A stretch of 64,000 nucleotides of DNA. It comes from Calliopsis andreniformis. Taxonomy: Eukaryota; Arthropoda; Insecta; Hymenoptera; Andrenidae. Of the stretch, positions 1-12,300 are shown piece by piece. The notes under the pieces were generated by a model. The model made no database searches and had not been told where the DNA came from. It saw only the letters and a program-made list of their open reading frames with translations. The stretch is taken from NCBI RefSeq assembly GCF_051401765.1, contig NW_027480530.1:62001-126000 (forward strand). The letters are read 5' to 3'. The first letter of the stretch is position 1. Every line of letters begins with the position of its first letter. Made by a program: the position numbers and the translations under genes.

Positions 1-596
1 ACACAGACACTGCACCTGGTGCTGACACTGACACTGCTCCTGACACTGTCACTGCTCCTGACGGTGCTCCAGGCACTGCAACTGACACTGGCACTGCCCC
101 TGACACTGATCCTGACACTGACCCTGCTCCTGACACAGCTTCTGACACTGACACTGCTCCTGACGCTGCTCCTGACACTGACACTGCTCCTGGCACTGCT
201 CCTGACACTGACGCTGCTCCTGATACTGACTCTGACACTGCTCCTGGCACTGCTCCTGACACTGCTCCTGAAACTGCTCCTGACACAGGCACTGCTCCTG
301 GTACTGACACTGACACTGCTCCTGACACTGACACTGCTCCTGAACGTGACACTGCTCCTGACTCTGCTCCAGACACTGACACTGCTCCTGAAACTACTTC
401 TGACACAGCTCCTGACGATGACACTGCTCCTGACACTGCTTCTGACACTGACACTGCTGATGACACAGCTCCTGACACAGCTCCTGACACTGACACTGAC
501 ACTGCTCCTGACACTGACACTGACACTGCTCATGACAGTGACTCTGACACTGCTCCCGGCACAGAGACTGAGACTGATCCTGACACTGACACTGCT

Positions 597-680
597 CCTG
601 TAACTGACACTTGTCCTGAGACTGCTTCTGACACTGGCACTGGTCCTGACACTGCTCCTTACATTGGCGCTGGTCCTGAC
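597..680 (+). repeat. 84-bp marker module, copy 1 of 5
   Basis: The module begins CCTGTAACTGACACTTGTCC and contains GAGACTGCTTCTGAC and TTACATTGGCGCTGG. In the Thr-Asp/Ala-Pro frame it would encode Cys, Tyr and Ile, residues almost absent elsewhere in that frame. Its CTGTAACTG creates a stop in the Leu-Thr frame. All five copies lie in the first 9 kb. Confidence 0.85.
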
Positions 681-1879
681 TCTGCTCCTGACACTGACAC
701 TGCTCCTGACACTGCTCCTGACACAGACACTGCTGCTGATACTGACAATGATCCTGACACTGCTTCTGACACTGCTCGTAAAACTGACACTGCTCCTGAT
801 ACTGACACTCTCACTGCTACTGACACTGCTCCTGACACTCACACTGCTGCTGATCCTGACAATGCTCTTGACACTGCTCCAGACACTGACACTGATACTG
901 CACCTGACACTGACACTGCTCCCCACACTGCTCCTGACACTGGCACTGCTCCTGGCACTGCTACTGACACTGACAGTGCTCCTGACACTGATACTGCTGC
1001 TGATCCTGACAAAGCTCCTGACACTGCTACTGACACTGCTCGTGACGTTGCTCCAGACGCTGACACTGCTCCTGACACAGCTCGTGACGGTGACACTGCT
1101 CCTGCCACTGTTCCTGACACGGCTGCTCACACTGACACTGCTCCTGACACTGGCACTGGTCCAGACACTGCTCCTGACACTGACACTGCTCCTGACACTG
1201 CTCCTGACACTGCCCGTGACACAGACACTGCTCCTGACAATGCTCCTGACACTGACACTGCTCCTCACACAGCTCCTGACACTGACACTGCTCCTGACAC
1301 TGCTCCTGACACAGACAGTTCTGCTGATACTGACAATGCTCCTGTCACTGCTTCTGACACTGCTCCTGATACTGACACTCTCACTGCTACTGACACTGCT
1401 CCTGACACTGACACTGCCCCAGACACAGCTCCAGACACTCCTCCTGACACTGACACTGCTCCTGACACAGCTCCTGACACTGACACTGCTCCTGACACCG
1501 ACACTACACCTCAAACTGCTCCTGACACTCCTCCTGACACTGACACTGCGCCTGGCACTGCTCCTGACACTGACGCTGCTCCTGATGCTGACACTGACAC
1601 TGCTCCTGGCACTGCTCCTGACGCTGCCCTGACACTGCTCCTGACACAGGCACTGCACCTGGTACTGACACTGACACTGCTCCTGAAACAGGCACTGTTT
1701 CTGGTACTGACACTGGCACTGCTACTGACACTGCCACTGCTCCTGACGCTGCTCCAGACACTGCAACTGACACTGGCACGGCTCCTCACACTGCTCCTGA
1801 CACTGACACTGCTCCTGACACTGCTCCTGACACTGACACTGCACCTGACACTGCTCCTGACACTGCCACTGGTCCTGAC

Positions 1880-2125
1880 ACTGCTCCTGAAACTGACACT
1901 GGTCCTCACAGTGCTCCTGACACTGACACTGCTCCTCACGCTGATCCTGACAATGATACTGCCCCTGAGACTGCTCCTGACACTGACGCTGCTCCTGGCA
2001 CTGCTCCTGAAACTGACACTGGTCCTCACACTGCTCCTGACACTGACAATGCTCCTCACGCTGGTCCTGACAATGATACTGCCCCTGAGACTGCTCCTGA
2101 CACTGACGCTGCTCCTGGCACTGCT
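1880..2125. repeat. 120-bp local tandem duplication
   Basis: The string CTCCTGAAACTGACACTGG recurs at a 120-bp offset (GAAACTG at 1889 and 2009). Each is followed by a CTCACGCTG...AATGATACTGCCCC marker. The same module recurs at about 5730-5970, 6130-6270, 6610-6740, 27120-27250 and 31740-31870. Confidence 0.75.
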
Positions 2126-3049
2126 CCTGGCACTGCTCCAGACACTGCCACTGCTCCTGACGCTGCTCCAGACACTGCAACTGACTCTCACACGGCTCCT
2201 CACACTGCTCCTGACACTGACACTGCTCCTGACACTGCTCCTGACACTGTCACTGCTCCTGACACTGCTCCTGGCACTGCCACTGGTCCTGACATTGCTC
2301 CTGAAACTGACACTGGTCCACACACTGCTCCTGACACTGACACTGCTCCTGATACTGACACTGACACTGCTCCTGACACCGACACTGCTACTGTCACTGC
2401 TCCTGACGCTGACACTGCTCCTGACACTGCTCCTGACACTGACACTGCTCCTGGCACAGCTCCTGCCACTGACACTGCTCCTGACACTGACACTGCTCCT
2501 GTCACAGCTCCTGCCACTGACACTGCTCCCGACACTGCTCCTGACACTGACACTGCTCATGGCACAGCTCCTGTCACTGCTCCTGACACTGACACTGCTC
2601 CTGACACTGCTCCTGACACTGACGCTGCTACTGATACTGACACTGACACTGCTCCTGACACTGCTACTGACACTGACACTGCTCCTGACACTGCTCGCGA
2701 CATTGCTCCAGACACTGATACTGCTCCTGACACAGCTCGTGACACTGACACTGCCCCTGCCACTGTTCCTGACACTGCTACTCACACTGACACTGCTCCT
2801 GACACTGGCACTGGACCTGTCAATGCTCCTGACACTGACACTGCTCCTGACACTGCTCCTGACACTGACACGGCTGCTGATACTGACAATGCTCTTGACA
2901 CTGCTCCTGACACAGACACTACTCCGGACAGTGATCCTGACACTGACACAGCTCCTGACACTGACACTGACACTGCTCACGACAGTGACTCTGACACTGA
3001 CACTGCTCCCGGCACAGAGACTGAGACTGATCCTGACAGTGACACTGCT

Positions 3050-3133
3050 CCTGTAACTGACACTTGTCCTGAGACTGCTTCTGACACTGGCACTGGTCCT
3101 GACACTGCTCCTTACATTGGCGCTGGTCCTGAC
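3050..3133 (+). repeat. 84-bp marker module, copy 2 of 5
   Basis: Essentially identical to the copy at 597-680 and 2453 bp downstream of it. The flanks also match (a CTCCCGGCACAGAGAC string lies shortly upstream of both), so this belongs to a larger duplicated block. Confidence 0.85.
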
Positions 3134-5724
3134 TCTGCTCCTGACACTGACACTGCTCCTGACACTGCTCCTGACACAGACACTGCTGCTGATACTGACA
3201 ATGCTCCTGACACTGCTTCTGACACTGCTCGTAAAACTGACACTGCTCCTGATACTGACACTCTCACTGCTACTGACACTGCTCCTGACACTCACACTGC
3301 TGCTGATCCTGACAATGCTCTTGACACTGCTCCAGACACTGACACTTCTCCTGGCGCTGCTCCTGACACAGACACTGCTGCTGATACTGACAATGCTCCT
3401 GACAGTGCTCCTGACACTAACGCTGACACTGCTGATGACACTGACACTGACACTGACACTGCCCTGTCACTGACACTGCTCCTCACGCTGGACCTGAAAA
3501 TGATACTGCCCCTGACACTGCTCCTGACACTGACGCTGCTCCTGGCACTGCTCCTGGCACTGCTCCTGACACTGACACTGCTCCTGATACCGACACTGAC
3601 AATGCTCCTGACACCGACACTGCTCCTGTCACTGCTCCTGACGCTGACACTGCTCCTGACACTGCTCGTGACACTGACACTGCTCCTGGCACAGCTCCTG
3701 CCACTGACACTGCTCCTGACACTGACACTGCTCCTGGCACAGCTCCTGCCACTGACACTGCTCCTGACACTGCTCCTGACACTGACACAGCTCATGGCAC
3801 AGCTCCTGTCACTGCTCCTGACACTGACACTGCTCCTGACACTGCTCCTGACACTGACGCTGCTGCTGATACTGACACTGACACTGCTCCTGACACTGCT
3901 ACTGACACTGACACTGCTCCTGACACTGCTCGCGACATTGCTCCAGACACTGATACTGCTCCTGACACAGCTCGTGACACTGACACTGCCCCTGCCACTG
4001 GTCCTGACACTGCTCCTGAAACTGACACTGCTCCTGACACTGCTCCTGACACTGACACTGCTGCTGATACTGACAATGCTCCTGACACTGCTTCTGACAC
4101 TGCTCGTAAAACTGACACTGCTCCTGATACTGACACTCTCACTGCTACTGACACTGCTCCTGACACTCACACTGCTGCTGATCCTGACAATGCTCTTGAC
4201 ACTGCTCCAGACACTGACACTGATACTGCACCTGACACAACTCCTGAAATAGCTCCTGTAACTGACACTGCTCCTGACACTGCTCCTGACACTGACACTG
4301 CTGCTGATCCTGAGAATTCTCCTGACACTGCTCCTGACACTGACCCTGACACGGACTCTGACCCTGACACTGCTCCTCACACTGCTCCTCACACTGGCAC
4401 TATTCCTGGGACTGCTCCTGACACTGACACTGCTCCTGACACTGCTCCTGACACTGACGCTGCTCCTGATGCTGACACTGACACTGCTCCTGGCACTGCT
4501 CCTGACACTCACACTGCTGCTGATCCTGACAATGCTCATGACACTGCTCCAGACACTGACACTGATACTGCACCTGACACAACTCCTGAAATAGCTCCTG
4601 TATCTGACACTGCTCCTGACACTGACACTGCTCCTGGCACAGCTCCTGTGACTGCTCCTGACACTGACACTGCTCCTGACACTGCACCTGACACTGCTCC
4701 TGACACTGACACTGCTACTACCACTGCTCCAGACACTGACGCTGCTGCTGATCCTGACAATGCTCCTGACAGTGCTCCTGACACTGACGGTGACACTGCT
4801 GATGACACTGACACTGACACTGTCACTGCTCCTGTCACTGACACAGATCCTCACACTGCCCTTCACACTGACACTGCTCCTGACACTGCTACTGACACAG
4901 ACACAGCTGCTGATACTGATAATGCTCCTGAAACTGCTCCTGACCCTGACACGGCTGCTCACACTGCTACTGACACTGACACTGCTCCTGACACTGCTCC
5001 TGACACTGACACTGCTCCTGACACTGCTCCTGACACTGACACTGCTCCTGACACTGCTCCTGACACTGACACTGCTGCTGATCCTGACAATGCTCCTGAC
5101 ACTGCTCCTGACACTGATGCTGACACTGTTCATGACTGTGACACTGACACTGACACTGCTCCCGTCACAGACACTGACACTGATCCTGACACTGACACTG
5201 CTCCTGTGTCTAACACTTGTCCTGAGACTGCTTCTGACACAGGCTGGTCCTGACACTGCTCCTGACATTGCTCCTGACATTGCCGCTGGTCCTGACACAG
5301 ACACTGCACCTGGTACTGACACTGACACTGCTCCTGACACTGCTCCTGACACTGCTCGTGACACAGACACTGCCCCTGACAATGCTCCTGACACTGACAC
5401 TGCTCCTGACACAGCTCCAGACACTCCTCCTGACACTGACACTGCACCTGACACAGCTCCTGACACTGACACTGCTCCTGACACCGACATTACACATCAA
5501 ACTGCTCCTGACACTCCTCCTGACACTGACACTGCTCCTGGCACTGCTCCTGACACTGTCACTGCTACTGACACTGCCACTGCTCCTGACGCTGCTCCAG
5601 ACACTGCAACTGACACTGGCACGGCTCCTCACACTGCTCCTGACACTGACACTGCTCCTGACACTGCTCCTGACACTGACACTGCACCTGACACTGCTCC
5701 TGGCACTGCCACTGGTCCTGACAC

Positions 5725-5970
5725 TGCTCCTGAAACTGACACTGGTCCTCACACTGCTCCTGACACTGACACTGCTCCTCACGCTGGTCCTGACAATGAT
5801 ACTGCCCCTGAGACTGCTCCTGACACTGACACTGCTCCTGTCACTGCTCCTGAAACTGTCACTGGGCCTCACACTGCTCCTGACACTGACACTGCTCCTC
5901 ACGCTGGTCCTGACAATGATACTGCCCCTGAGACTGCTCCTGACACTGACGCTGCTCCTGGCACTGCTCC
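5725..5970. repeat. 120-bp local tandem duplication, second locus
   Basis: GAAACTG recurs at 5732 and 5852, again 120 bp apart, with the CACGCTGGTCC/AATGATACTGCCCC marker in each unit. The second unit differs by GTCACTGGGCC. The matching period at 1880-2125 suggests that both descend from one 120-bp unit. Confidence 0.75.
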
Positions 5971-6364
5971 TGGCACTGCTCCTGACACTGCCACTGCTCC
6001 TGACGCTGCTCCAGACACTGCTTCTGACTCTGACACGGCTACTCACACTGCTCCTGACACTGACACTGCTCCTGATACTGCTCCTGACACTGACACTGCA
6101 CCTGACACTGCTCCTGGCACTGCCACTGGTTTTGACACTGCTCCTGAAACTGACACTGGTCCTCACACTACTCCTGACACTGACACTGCTCCTCACGCTG
6201 GACCTGACAATGATACTGCCCCTGAGACTGCTCCTGACACTGACGCTGCTCCTGGCACTGCTCCTGGCACTGCTCCTGACACTGACACTGCTCCTGATAC
6301 TGACACTGACACTGCTCCTGACACCGACACTGCTCCTGTCACTGCTCCTGACGCTGACACTGCT

Positions 6365-6448
6365 CCTGTAACTGACACTTGTCCTGAGACTGCTTCTGAC
6401 ACTGGCACTGGTCCTGACACTGCTTCTTACATTGGCGCTGGTGCTGAC
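6365..6448 (+). repeat. 84-bp marker module, copy 3 of 5
   Basis: Same module with small changes (GCTTCTTACATTGG and GCTGGTGCTGAC in place of GCTCCTTAC and GGTCCTGAC). It sits inside the first copy of a 474-bp tandem duplication. Confidence 0.85.
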
Positions 6449-6838
6449 TCTACTCCTGACACTGACACTGCTCCTGACGCTGCTCCAGACACTGCAACTG
6501 ACTCTGACACGGCTCCTCACACTGCTCCTGACACTGACACTGCTCCTGACACTGCTCCTGACACTGACACTGCACCTGACACTGCTCCTGGCACTGCCAC
6601 TGGTCCTGACACTGCTCCTGAAACTGACACTGGTCCTCACACTGCTCCTGACACTGACACTGCTCCTCACGCTGGACCTGACAATGATACTGCCCCTGAG
6701 ACTGCTCCTGACACTGACGCTGCTCCTGGCACTGCTCCTGGCACTGCTCCTGACACTGACACTGCTCCTGATACTCACACTGACACTGCTCCTGACACCG
6801 ACACTGCTCCTGTCACTGCTCCTGACGCTGACACTGCT

Positions 6839-6922
6839 CCTGTAACTGACACTTGTCCTGAGACTGCTTCTGACACTGGCACTGGTCCTGACACTGCTCC
6901 TTACATTGGCGCTGGTCCTGAC
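6839..6922 (+). repeat. 84-bp marker module, copy 4 of 5
   Basis: Lies 474 bp after copy 3, in the second copy of the 474-bp tandem duplication. It keeps the GCTCCTTACATTGGCGCTGG form. Confidence 0.85.
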
Positions 6923-8776
6923 TCTACTCCTGACACTGACACTGCTCCTGACACTGCTCCTGACACAGACACTGCTGCTGATTCTGACAATGCTCCTGAC
7001 ACTGCTTCTGACACTGCTCCTGTTACTGACACTCTCACTGCTACTGACACTGCTCCTGACACTCACACTGCTGCTGATCCTGACAATGCTCTTGACACTG
7101 CTCCAGACACTGACACTGATACTGCACCTGACACAACTCCTGAAATAGCTCCTGTATCTGACACTGCTCCTGACACTGACACTGCTCCTGGCACAGCTCC
7201 TGTGACTGCTCCTGACACTGACACTGCTCCTGACCCTGACACGGCTGCTCACACTGCTACTGACACTGACACTGCTCCTGACACTGGTCCTGACACAGAC
7301 ACTGCTGCTGATGCTGACAATGCTCCTGACACTGTTCCTGACACAGACACTACTCCGAACAATGCTTCTGACACTGACACTGCTCCTGTCACTGGCACTG
7401 GACCTGACACTGCTTCTGACACTGGCACTGGTCCTGACACTGCTCCTGACAGTGACACTGCTCCTGGTACTGACACTGACACTGCTCCTGACACCGACAC
7501 AGTTCCTGTCACTGCTCCTGACGCTGACACTGCTCCTGACACTGCTCCTGACACTGACACTGCTCCTGGCACAGCTCCTGCCACTGACACTGCTCCTGAC
7601 ACTGCTCGTGACACTGCTCCTGACACTGACACTGCTCCTGGCACAGATCCTGTGACTCCTCCTGACACTGACACTGCTCCTGACACTGACACTGCTCCTG
7701 ACACTGCACCTGACACTGCTTCTGACACTGTGACTGCTACTACCACTGCTCCTGACACTGACGCTGCTGCTGATCCTGACAATGCTCCTGACAGTGCTCC
7801 TGACACTAACGCTGACACTGCTGATGACACTGACACTGACACTGACACTGCTCCTGTCACTGACACTGCTCCTCACACTGCCCTTCACACTGACACTGCT
7901 CCTGACACTGCTACTGACACAGACACTGCTGCTGATACTGACAATGCTCCTGACACTGCTCCTGACACAGACACTGCTCCTGGCGCTGCTCCTGACACTG
8001 ACGCTGCTCCTGATGCTGACACTGATACTGCTCCTGGCACTGCTCCTGACACTGCTCCTGACACTGCTCCTGACACTGGCACTGCTCCTGACACTGGCAC
8101 TGCTCCTGACACTGCTCCTGACACTGACACTGCTCCTGACACTGCTCCTGACACTGACACTGCTGCTGATCCTGACAATGCTCCTGACACTGCTCCTGAC
8201 ACTGATGCTGACACTGTTCATGACTGTGACACTGACACTGACACTGCTCCCGTCACAGACACTGACACTGATCCTGACACTGACACTGCTCCTGGTACTG
8301 ACACTGACACTGCTCCTGACACCGACACTGCTCCTGTCACTGCTCCTGACGCTGACACTGCTCCTGACACTGCTCCTGACACTGACACTGCTCCTGGCAC
8401 AGCTCCTGCCACTGACACTGCTCCTGACACTGCTCGTGACACTGCACCTGACACTGGCACTGCTCCTGGCACAGATCCTGTGACTCCTCCTGACACTGAC
8501 ACTGCTCCTGACACTGACACTGCTCCTGACACTCCACCTGACACTGCTTCTGACACTGTCACTGCTACTACCACTGCTCCTGACACTGACGCTGCTGCTG
8601 ATCCTGACAATGCTCCTGACAGTGCTCCTGACACTAACGCTGACACTGCTGATGACTCTGACACTGACACTGACACTGCTCCTGATACTGACACTGCTCC
8701 TGACACTGACACTGCTCCTGACACTGCACCTGACACTGCTCCTGACACTGACACTGCTCCTGACACTGATACTGCT

Positions 8777-8860
8777 CCTGTAACTGACACTTGTCCTGAG
8801 ACTGCTTCTGACACTGGCACTGGTCCTGACACTGCTCCTTACATTGGCGCTTGTCCTGAC
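8777..8860 (+). repeat. 84-bp marker module, copy 5 of 5
   Basis: Last copy of the module, with GGCGCTTGTCC replacing GGCGCTGGTCC. It lies about 450 bp before the first slip junction at 9314; no further complete copy occurs downstream. Confidence 0.85.
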
Positions 8861-9313
8861 TCTGCCCCTGACACTGACACTGCTCCTGACACTGCTCCTG
8901 ACACAGACACTGCTGCTGATACTGACAATACTCCTGACACTGCTTCTGACACTGACACTGCTCCGGACAATGCTCCTGGCACTGACACTGCTCGTGGCAC
9001 TCCTCCTGACAGTGACACTGCTCCTGACACAGCTCGTGACAGTGAAACTGCACCTGCCACTGTTCCTGACACTGCTCCTGACACTGACACTGCTGCTGAT
9101 CCTGAGAATTCTCCTGACACTGCTCCTGACACTGACACTGACACGGATTCTGACACTGACACTGCTCCTCACACTGCTCCTGACACAGACACTGCTGCTG
9201 ATGCTGACAATGCTCCTGACACTGCTCCTGACACAGAGACTGCTGCTGATACTGACAATGCTCCTCAAACTGCTCCTCACCGTGACACGGCTCCTCACAC
9301 TGCACCTGACCCT

Positions 9314-12300
9314 GAGGTGCTCCTGACACTGCTCCTGACACAGACACTGCTGCTGATACTGACAATGCTCCTGATACTTCTCCTGACACTGACACTGCTC
9401 CGGACAATGCTCCTGGCACTGACACTGCTCCTGGCACTCCTCCTGACAGTGACACTGCTCCTGACACAGCTCGTGACAGTGAAACTGCACCTGCCACTGT
9501 TCCTGACACTGCTCCTGACACTGACACTGCTGCTGATCCTGAGAATTCTCCTGACACTGCTCCTGACACTGACACTGACACGGATTCTGACACTGACACT
9601 GCTCCTCACACTGCTCCTGACACAGACACTGCTGCTGATGCTGACAATGCTCCTGACACTGCTCCTGACACAGACACTGCTCCGAACAATGCTTCTGACG
9701 CTGACACTGCTCCTGTCACTGGCACTGGTCCTGACACTGCTTCTGACACTGGCACTGGTCCTGACACTGCTCCTGACACTGACACTGCTCCGAACAATGC
9801 TTCTGACACTGACACTGCTCCTGTCACTGGCACTGGACCTGACACTGCTTCTGACACTGGCACTGGTCCTGACACTGCTCCTGACACTGACACTGCTCCT
9901 GATACTGACACTGACACTGCTCCTGACACTGCTCCTGACACAGAGACTGCTGCTGATACTGACAATGCTCCTCAAACTGCTCCTGACCGTGACACGGCTC
10001 CTCACACTGCACCTGACACTGAGCTGCTCCTGACACTGCTCCTGACACAGTCACTGCTGCTGATACTGACAATGCTCCTGATACTTCTCCTGACACTGAC
10101 ACTGCTCCGGACAATGCTCCTGACACTGACACTGCTCCTGGCACTCCTCCTGACACTGACACTGCTCCTGACACAGCTCGTGACAGTGAAACTGCACCTG
10201 CCACTGTTCCTGACACTGCTGCTCACACTGACACTGCTCCTGTCACTGGCACTGTACCTGACACTGTTTCTGACACTGGCACTGGTCCTGACACTGCTCC
10301 TGACACTGACGCTGCTCCTGATACTGACACTGACACTGCTCCTGACGCTGCTCCTGACACAGAGACCGCTGCTGATACTGACAATGCTCCTCAAACTGCT
10401 CCTGACCGTGACACGGCTCCTCACACTGCACCTGACACTGAGCAGCTCCTGACACTGCTCCTGACACAGACACTGCTGCTGATACTGACAATGCTCTTGA
10501 TACTTCTCCTGACACAGACACTGCTCCGGACAATGCTCCTGACACTGACACTGCTCCTGGCACTCCTCCTGACACTGACACTGCTCCTGACACAGCTCGT
10601 GACAGTGAAAATGCACCTGCCACTGTTCCTGACACTGCTGCTCACACTGACACTGCTCCTGACACTGGCACTGGTCCTGACACTGCTCCTGACACTGCTC
10701 CTGACACTGCTCCTGACACTGACACTGCTCCTGCCACTGCTCCTGTCACTGCTCCTGACACTGACACTGCTCCTGACACTGCTCCTGACACTGCTCCTGA
10801 CACAGACACTGCTCCGAACAATGCTTCTGACGCTGACACTGCTCCTGTCACTGGCACTGGTCCTGACACTGCTTCTGACACTGGCACTGGTCCTGACACT
10901 GCTCCTGACACTGACACTGCTCCGAACAATGCTTCTGACACTGACACTGCTCCTGTCACTGGCACTGGACCTGACACTGCTTCTGAAACTGGCACTGGTC
11001 CTGACACTGCTCCTGACACTGACACTGCTCCTGATACTGACACTCACACTGCTCCTGACACTGCTGCTGACACAGAGACTGCTGCTGATACTGACAATGC
11101 TCCTCAAACTGCTCCTGACCGTGACACGGCTCCTCACACTGCACCTGACACTGAGCTGCTCCTGACACTGCTCCTGACACAGACACTGCTGCTGATACTG
11201 ACAATGCTCCTGATACTTCTCCTGACACGGACACTGCTCCGGACAATGCTCCTGACACTGACACTGCTCCTGGCACTCCTCCTGACACTGACACTGCTCC
11301 TGACACACCTCGTGACAGTGAAACTGCACCTGCCACTGTTCCTGACACTGCTCCTGACACTGACACTGCTCCTGATACTGACACTGACACTGCTCCTGAC
11401 ACTGCTACTGACACTGACGCAGCTCCTGACACTGCGCGTGACTTTGCTCCAGACACTGACACTGCTCCTGACACAGCTCGTGACAGTGAAACTTCACCTG
11501 CCACTGTTCCTGACACTGCTGCTCACACTGACACTGCTCCTAACACTGGCACTGGTCCTGACACAGTCCCTGACACTGCTCCGGACACTGCTCCTGACGC
11601 TGACACTGCTCCTGACACTGCTCCTGACACTGACACTGCTCCTGACACTGCTCCTGACACTGACACTGCTCCTGACACTTCTCCTGACACTGACACTGCT
11701 GCAGATCCTGACAATGCTCCTGGCACAACTCCTGTGACTGCTCCTGACACTGACACTGCTCCTGACACTGCACCTGACACTGCTCCTGACACTGCCACTG
11801 CTACTACCACAGCTCCTGACACTGGCGCTGCTGCTGATACTTACAATGCTCCTGACAGTGCTCCTGACACTGACGGTGACACTGCTGATGACAGTGACGC
11901 TGACACTGACACTGCTCCTGTCACTGACACTGCTCCATGACACTGCTCCTGACACAGCTCCTGACACTGACCCTTCTCCTGACACTGCTCCTGACACTGC
12001 TCCAGACACTGACACTGCTCCTGACACAGCTACTGTCACTGACACTGCTCCTGACACTGCTCTTGACACAACTCCTGACACTGACACTGCTCCTGACACT
12101 GGCACTGGTCCTGACACTGCTCCTGACACTGCTCCTGTCACTGACATTGCTCCTCACACTGCTCTTCACACTGACACTGCTCCTGACACTGCTACTGACA
12201 CAGACACTGCTGCTGATACTGACAATGCTCCTGAAAGGGCTCCTGACCCTGACACGGCTGCTCACACTGCTCCTGACACTGACACTGCTCCTGACACTGG

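Larger units (their letters stand above)
5998..6945. repeat. 474-bp direct tandem duplication
   Basis: Two adjacent copies, about 5998-6471 and 6472-6945. Shared landmarks are exactly 474 bp apart: GCTGCTCCAGAC at 6005 and 6479, and the 84-bp module at 6365 and 6839. A few substitutions separate the copies. 474 is a multiple of 6, so the CTG register is preserved. Confidence 0.8.
1..9313. repeat. Zone 1: diverged part of the array, few register slips
   Basis: This stretch lacks the GAG-CTG/GAG-CAG junction module that punctuates the rest of the window. The CTG register changes only three times: -1 bp at about 1627 and about 3462 (both written CTGCCCTG) and -2 bp at about 5240. Several markers are concentrated or confined here: an 84-bp module with TTGTCCTGAG and TACATTGGCGC, and CACGCTGGTCC followed by AATGATACTGCCCC. 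A block of about 350 bp around 545-900 recurs at about 2998-3350 (offset 2453 bp), and a related stretch begins at about 6900. Variation between neighbouring units is greater than downstream, which I infer means older or less recently homogenised sequence. Confidence 0.85.
4760..10033 (+). other. Longest stop-free frame; probably not a gene
   Basis: An ATG at 4760 opens a frame of about 1757 codons. It reads Leu-Thr repeats to about 5240, switches to Thr-Asp/Ala-Pro-Asp repeats at a 2-bp loss, and returns to Leu-Thr at the 1-bp slip near 9314. The central part (about 5244-9313, roughly 1350 codons) is rich in Thr, Asp, Pro and Ala and would look mucin-like and acidic. I see no domain, signal sequence or non-repeat end. 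The two switches of repeat register inside one 'protein', and the fact that this + frame cannot contain stops in any CTGNNN array, argue that it is compositional. Nonsynonymous variants of the Asp codon (GTC, GGC, GCC) are as easy to find by eye as the synonymous GAT. Confidence 0.15.

Noticed and set aside
19..1632. Leu-Thr-rich + frames as membrane or signal-anchor proteins
   Set aside because: Hydrophobicity comes from CTG and CTC codons of the hexamer. The frame is broken by CTGTAACTG, CTGTGACTG and GAAATAG variants with no sign of selection against them.
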